Assembly (NCBI GenBank): GCA_934202525.1
Contig: CAKPYB010000047.1
Location: 1 to 22,778 of the forward strand
Direction: 5' to 3'
From: an uncultured Prevotella sp.
GTDB taxonomy: Bacteria; Bacteroidota; Bacteroidia; Bacteroidales; Bacteroidaceae
Length of the DNA stretch: 22,778 nt
Within the stretch, counting starts at the first letter, position 1; the number at the start of each line of letters is the position of its first letter. This document shows positions 20,344 to 22,778 of the stretch, one piece after another. The notes beneath the pieces were generated by a model. It was not told the DNA's origin, did not search any database, and saw only the letters and a program-made list of their open reading frames with translations. Position numbers and translations under genes: made by a program.

Positions 20344-20428
20344 GTCGTTTCCCGTGAGGTGCGGGGGGATATGTTTGCTGGGCAACTTATACTCCTGCCC
20401 AGGTTAGGAGTTAAACAATCTGTATTTA

Positions 20429-21742
20429 TTATGGAACAGGATAGTCACATGTTATTGACTTAAAATTCTCATATCCAAGGAATTCCTTACTGTTATGCTC
20501 ATCACTGCCAGCATAATCTTTAATAATATCAGCAGTCCAACAATATCCACCTTCGGTTTTGCCACCATTCATGACTTTCTGGTCTTTTGACAAAACCAAG
20601 TCGATGTCTTTGGTTCTGCAACCCTCAAAGATACCTTTCTCTCCTGCTTTACCATATACTTTTGTAAGATTGCCTAAAACTACCTTTTGAAGCCCTGTAC
20701 AATCTAAAAAAGCTTTTTCCGCGATTTCTGTAACATCTGGGAGGGCTATGGATTTCAGCTTTTCCCAGTACATAAATCCTCTATAAGGAATCTTCTTACA
20801 TCCTATCAAAGTAAGGTTTATAGTCCCATCCCTTGCACCTCCTTCTAGAAGTCCGAAATGTATTGCATCCAATGTTTCTTTATCCACATCGGGAGCAAGC
20901 ATGAGATTGATGTAAGTCTTGCCCGCATCCAATTCCTTCTTGACGTTTTCCACAATTTGATCTTGAGTGATACCTTCGTCAGTCAGCGAAACAACAGTAG
21001 CATCCAGTGCATAACTCTTAGCATTTACTGTTGCTTGCGAGAATGTGTAAGTTTTCAAAGGTGCTTCTCTATATTTCACTGTTACTTCGGAATTATTTTC
21101 AAAAGTACCATATAAATAGGCATTGCCATTTTCATCAGAAGTAAGGGCAATATTTTGAGACCATTCCATATCGCTGCTGCCCGCAGGAGTGTATTCGCTG
21201 ATGGAAACTGTTATTGGCATATTTGGCATAGTTGCAATGCGGAGGCGTGAATAGTTGCGTGTTGCCTCGGCAAATTTTACGGTTATAGCCTCACCATTAG
21301 GGGTGATTTCTGCTGTTCCCTCAATATATTCATCCGTTCCTGCAACCTTACCTTCTTTCAAAACTAATTTGCCAGCTTCCCATTTGTAATTAGGGGCATA
21401 ATATACAAGAGGTATGTATGCAGGGTCTCCTTCCAAATAAACCAATTCGCCACTTGCCAATTCCCAGCTACTGCCATTATATTTAAAAGTAGCATACTTA
21501 GTCCCTAAAGTCTTACTAGTCATCACCAGAAGCAACTCATCTCCTTCAGCCCATGAAGTCTTGCCCGGATCAGTTGTACCAATAGTACGAGTCTGCGAAT
21601 CTCCGAATGCAGGAAATTCACCAACAACCAACTGTATGTTGTTTTTGCCCGTTGTTGCGGTTGTTTCTTCTATATCACTTGTGCATGACGCCATTACTAT
21701 AGTAACGACAGCCAGCATGATGTATTGAAATATCTTTTTCAT
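20429..21742 (-). CDS. Fimbrillin-like lipoprotein with BspA-type leucine-rich C-terminus
   Basis: The product has 437 residues. The signal peptide ends in VMASC, with Cys20 as lipidation site, so it is a surface or periplasmic lipoprotein. Residues 35-260 look like the Mfa-like/fimbrillin N-terminal domains: QTRTIGTTDPGKTSWAEGDE with the W-x-EGD motif, then ITVKFAEATRNYSRLRIA. Residues 280-400 resemble BspA-type (LRR_5) leucine-rich repeats: GFMYWEKLKSIALPDVTEIA, then EKAFLDCTGLQKVVLGNLTK. The arrangement is frequent in Prevotella and Bacteroides surface proteins with possible adhesion roles. It lies 14 nt behind the next fimbrillin gene, so both are in one operon. Confidence 0.82.
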   Translation of the reverse strand: MKKIFQYIMLAVVTIVMASCTSDIEETTATTGKNNIQLVVGEFPAFGDSQTRTIGTTDPGKTSWAEGDELLLVMTSKTLGTKYATFKYNGSSWELASGELVYLEGDPAYIPLVYYAPNYKWEAGKLVLKEGKVAGTDEYIEGTAEITPNGEAITVKFAEATRNYSRLRIATMPNMPITVSISEYTPAGSSDMEWSQNIALTSDENGNAYLYGTFENNSEVTVKYREAPLKTYTFSQATVNAKSYALDATVVSLTDEGITQDQIVENVKKELDAGKTYINLMLAPDVDKETLDAIHFGLLEGGARDGTINLTLIGCKKIPYRGFMYWEKLKSIALPDVTEIAEKAFLDCTGLQKVVLGNLTKVYGKAGEKGIFEGCRTKDIDLVLSKDQKVMNGGKTEGGYCWTADIIKDYAGSDEHNSKEFLGYENFKSITCDYPVP

Positions 21743-21756
21743 ATTCTTTCCTCCAA

Positions 21757-22653
21757 TTATTTGAGATCATCTTCATTTGTCCAACCTTTCAAATCATCTA
21801 CGCTGATTTGGGTCAGTTTCACTATATCTTTTCCTACATCGAGTTTGTAGGTGTAGCGTTGACCCTCTTGAAATTCTGTATTGATCTTCATTTTTGCATA
21901 GAAGTTCTTGTCGCCTATTTTGAATTTCAAGAATCTTTCATCTTTAATGTATGAACCAGGGATAACGATTGCAGAAAACATACCATCGTCATGTATGCAA
22001 GCTTTTACCCAATCAGGATTGCCAGAAGGTGTACCCATTACTAATTGCCCATGGTTTGGGTCTCTAAAAAATCTAACACTGGTGTTTTTAGAATACACTT
22101 GTGGTTCACTAATATCCATATTAGGATAATCAGCAGTACCAACATGATATACTATCGTAACCATAGACATACGATGCTGCATAGGAATGTCTACATAATA
22201 GGACAAAGGACGATCGTACCAATATCCAGTTATGAGATCAGCGTTTTTCAAATTACCTTCGCTGCTTTGGTCTGTCTGTAAATCATACTGTAGATTTTCT
22301 TTCCCAAAATCCGTGTCAGATGGATATACAGCCAAAATAGTATGTTTTTCGGATTCATCTAACCAACGAAAACTACCACTGCGGGACCAGGTTTCGCCAT
22401 TAAAAGAAAGAAAAGTCGTACTACCATTATCATAATCCGTAAATATCGTTACTTTTAGTTTATCTTTATCCTCCCAATTTTTACCATTTCCCAATGTATT
22501 GACACGAGTCTGCATACCTCCAACAGAGAAAGTGGCATTGATTTCCTGCCCTTTCAGCGTAGGAGTCATATCTTCATTTTGCGTACATGCAGTAAAGCCC
22601 ATAGCCATAAGGCCCATTACCGCATAGGAAATTCTTTGTTTTATCGTCTTCAT
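21757..22653 (-). CDS. Fimbrillin-like (Mfa-like) lipoprotein
   Basis: I choose ATG 22653 because it begins a clean lipoprotein signal (MKTIKQRISYAVMGLMAMGF, then TAC with Cys23); an upstream in-frame ATG at 22707 would lie in the dispersed repeat and add 18 residues without a reason. The 298-residue product shows the fimbrillin pattern: ATFSVGGMQTRVNT, NWEDKDKLKVTIF, a middle region YYVDIPMQHRMSMVTIVYHV and an end RYTYKLDVGKDIVKLTQISV. It is probably outer-membrane attached and may form or cap a fimbria-like structure with its neighbour. No clear promoter was seen between it and the window edge. Confidence 0.82.
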   Translation of the reverse strand: MKTIKQRISYAVMGLMAMGFTACTQNEDMTPTLKGQEINATFSVGGMQTRVNTLGNGKNWEDKDKLKVTIFTDYDNGSTTFLSFNGETWSRSGSFRWLDESEKHTILAVYPSDTDFGKENLQYDLQTDQSSEGNLKNADLITGYWYDRPLSYYVDIPMQHRMSMVTIVYHVGTADYPNMDISEPQVYSKNTSVRFFRDPNHGQLVMGTPSGNPDWVKACIHDDGMFSAIVIPGSYIKDERFLKFKIGDKNFYAKMKINTEFQEGQRYTYKLDVGKDIVKLTQISVDDLKGWTNEDDLK

Positions 22654-22689
22654 AATCTTCAGTTTTTTATTGTTAGTGACTGAACCTTC

Positions 22690-22778
22690 GCAAGTTTTTC
22701 GCCACACGCCCTGAAAGGGCAGAAGCTCCTAGCCCAGGGCATCGCCCTGGGTAATTACGGACGCAAACCTGTCGCCCT
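22690..22778. repeat. Dispersed palindromic repeat, copy 3 (runs off window)
   Basis: GCAAGTTTTTCGCCACACGC, then CTGAAAGGGC, CTCCTAGCCCAGGGC-ATC-GCCCTGGG (arms 22733-22740 and 22744-22751) and GTCGCCCT at the edge. The central hairpin matches copy 1 except for one base in the loop. Confidence 0.75.

Larger units (their letters stand above)
20090..20428. other. Repeat-filled spacer
   Basis: No gene was found. It contains copy B of the 56-bp repeat (20126-20181), an inverted piece of the palindromic dispersed repeat (20188-20206), copy B of the 79-bp repeat (20262-20340) with its hairpin, and CTGGGCA/TGCCCAG (near 20378-20403), a weak stem behind the minus-strand fimbrillin gene. Confidence 0.7.

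Noticed and set aside
22654..22707. N-terminal extension of the fimbrillin gene (ATG 22707)
   Set aside because: The extra residues come from the dispersed repeat region, and would hide the lipoprotein signal that starts at 22653.

Overview
The window looks like chromosomal DNA of a gut or oral Bacteroidales bacterium, most likely Prevotella or Segatella. This rests on three things: promoters of the Bacteroidetes type (TTTG, about 19 bp, then TAnnTTTG) before many genes on both strands; families nearly confined to this phylum (HU-HIG DNA-binding protein, smalltalk peptide, DUF4248, BT4734/VapE primase-helicase, Mfa-like fimbrillin lipoproteins); and spaced intergenic heptamer repeats. No tRNA, rRNA or CRISPR array was found.

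Positions 1-8760 are mostly housekeeping. They hold the 3' end of an M13 metallopeptidase, a minus-strand truA plus EamA transporter pair, dapA, an AraC-type regulator just ahead of uxaC (hexuronate catabolism), a YihY/BrkB membrane protein, a phosphoribosyltransferase-like gene and a YitT membrane protein. Convergent pairs share bidirectional terminators.

Positions 8761-20430 are accessory. A dispersed palindromic repeat and a large AAA-ATPase/PD-(D/E)XK protein come first, then a decayed minus-strand locus that still has a good promoter. Next is a minus-strand cassette of a 147-aa protein of unknown function, a primase-helicase of the BT4734/VapE type, DUF4248, HU-HIG, a 29-aa smalltalk peptide and a T7-lysozyme-like amidase. 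A plus-strand HigBA toxin-antitoxin pair sits inside it. The DNA around the primase-helicase is unusual: a 21-bp tandem repeat follows the gene, and four perfect palindromes plus AGGGTGA-type heptamers in both orientations lie upstream of its operon. The parts suggest a small, perhaps degenerate, replicon or phage-satellite-like element; that is inference. Downstream are a second likely toxin-antitoxin pair (50-aa protein plus GNAT acetyltransferase), an ATPase gene fragment, and an Rpn-type PD-(D/E)XK protein with a 24-bp in-frame tandem repeat, followed by a 54-aa gene. A 79-bp direct repeat, 94 percent identical, brackets this last part.

Positions 20429-22653 carry two minus-strand fimbrillin-like lipoprotein genes, probably one operon, with another copy of the palindromic repeat at the window edge.
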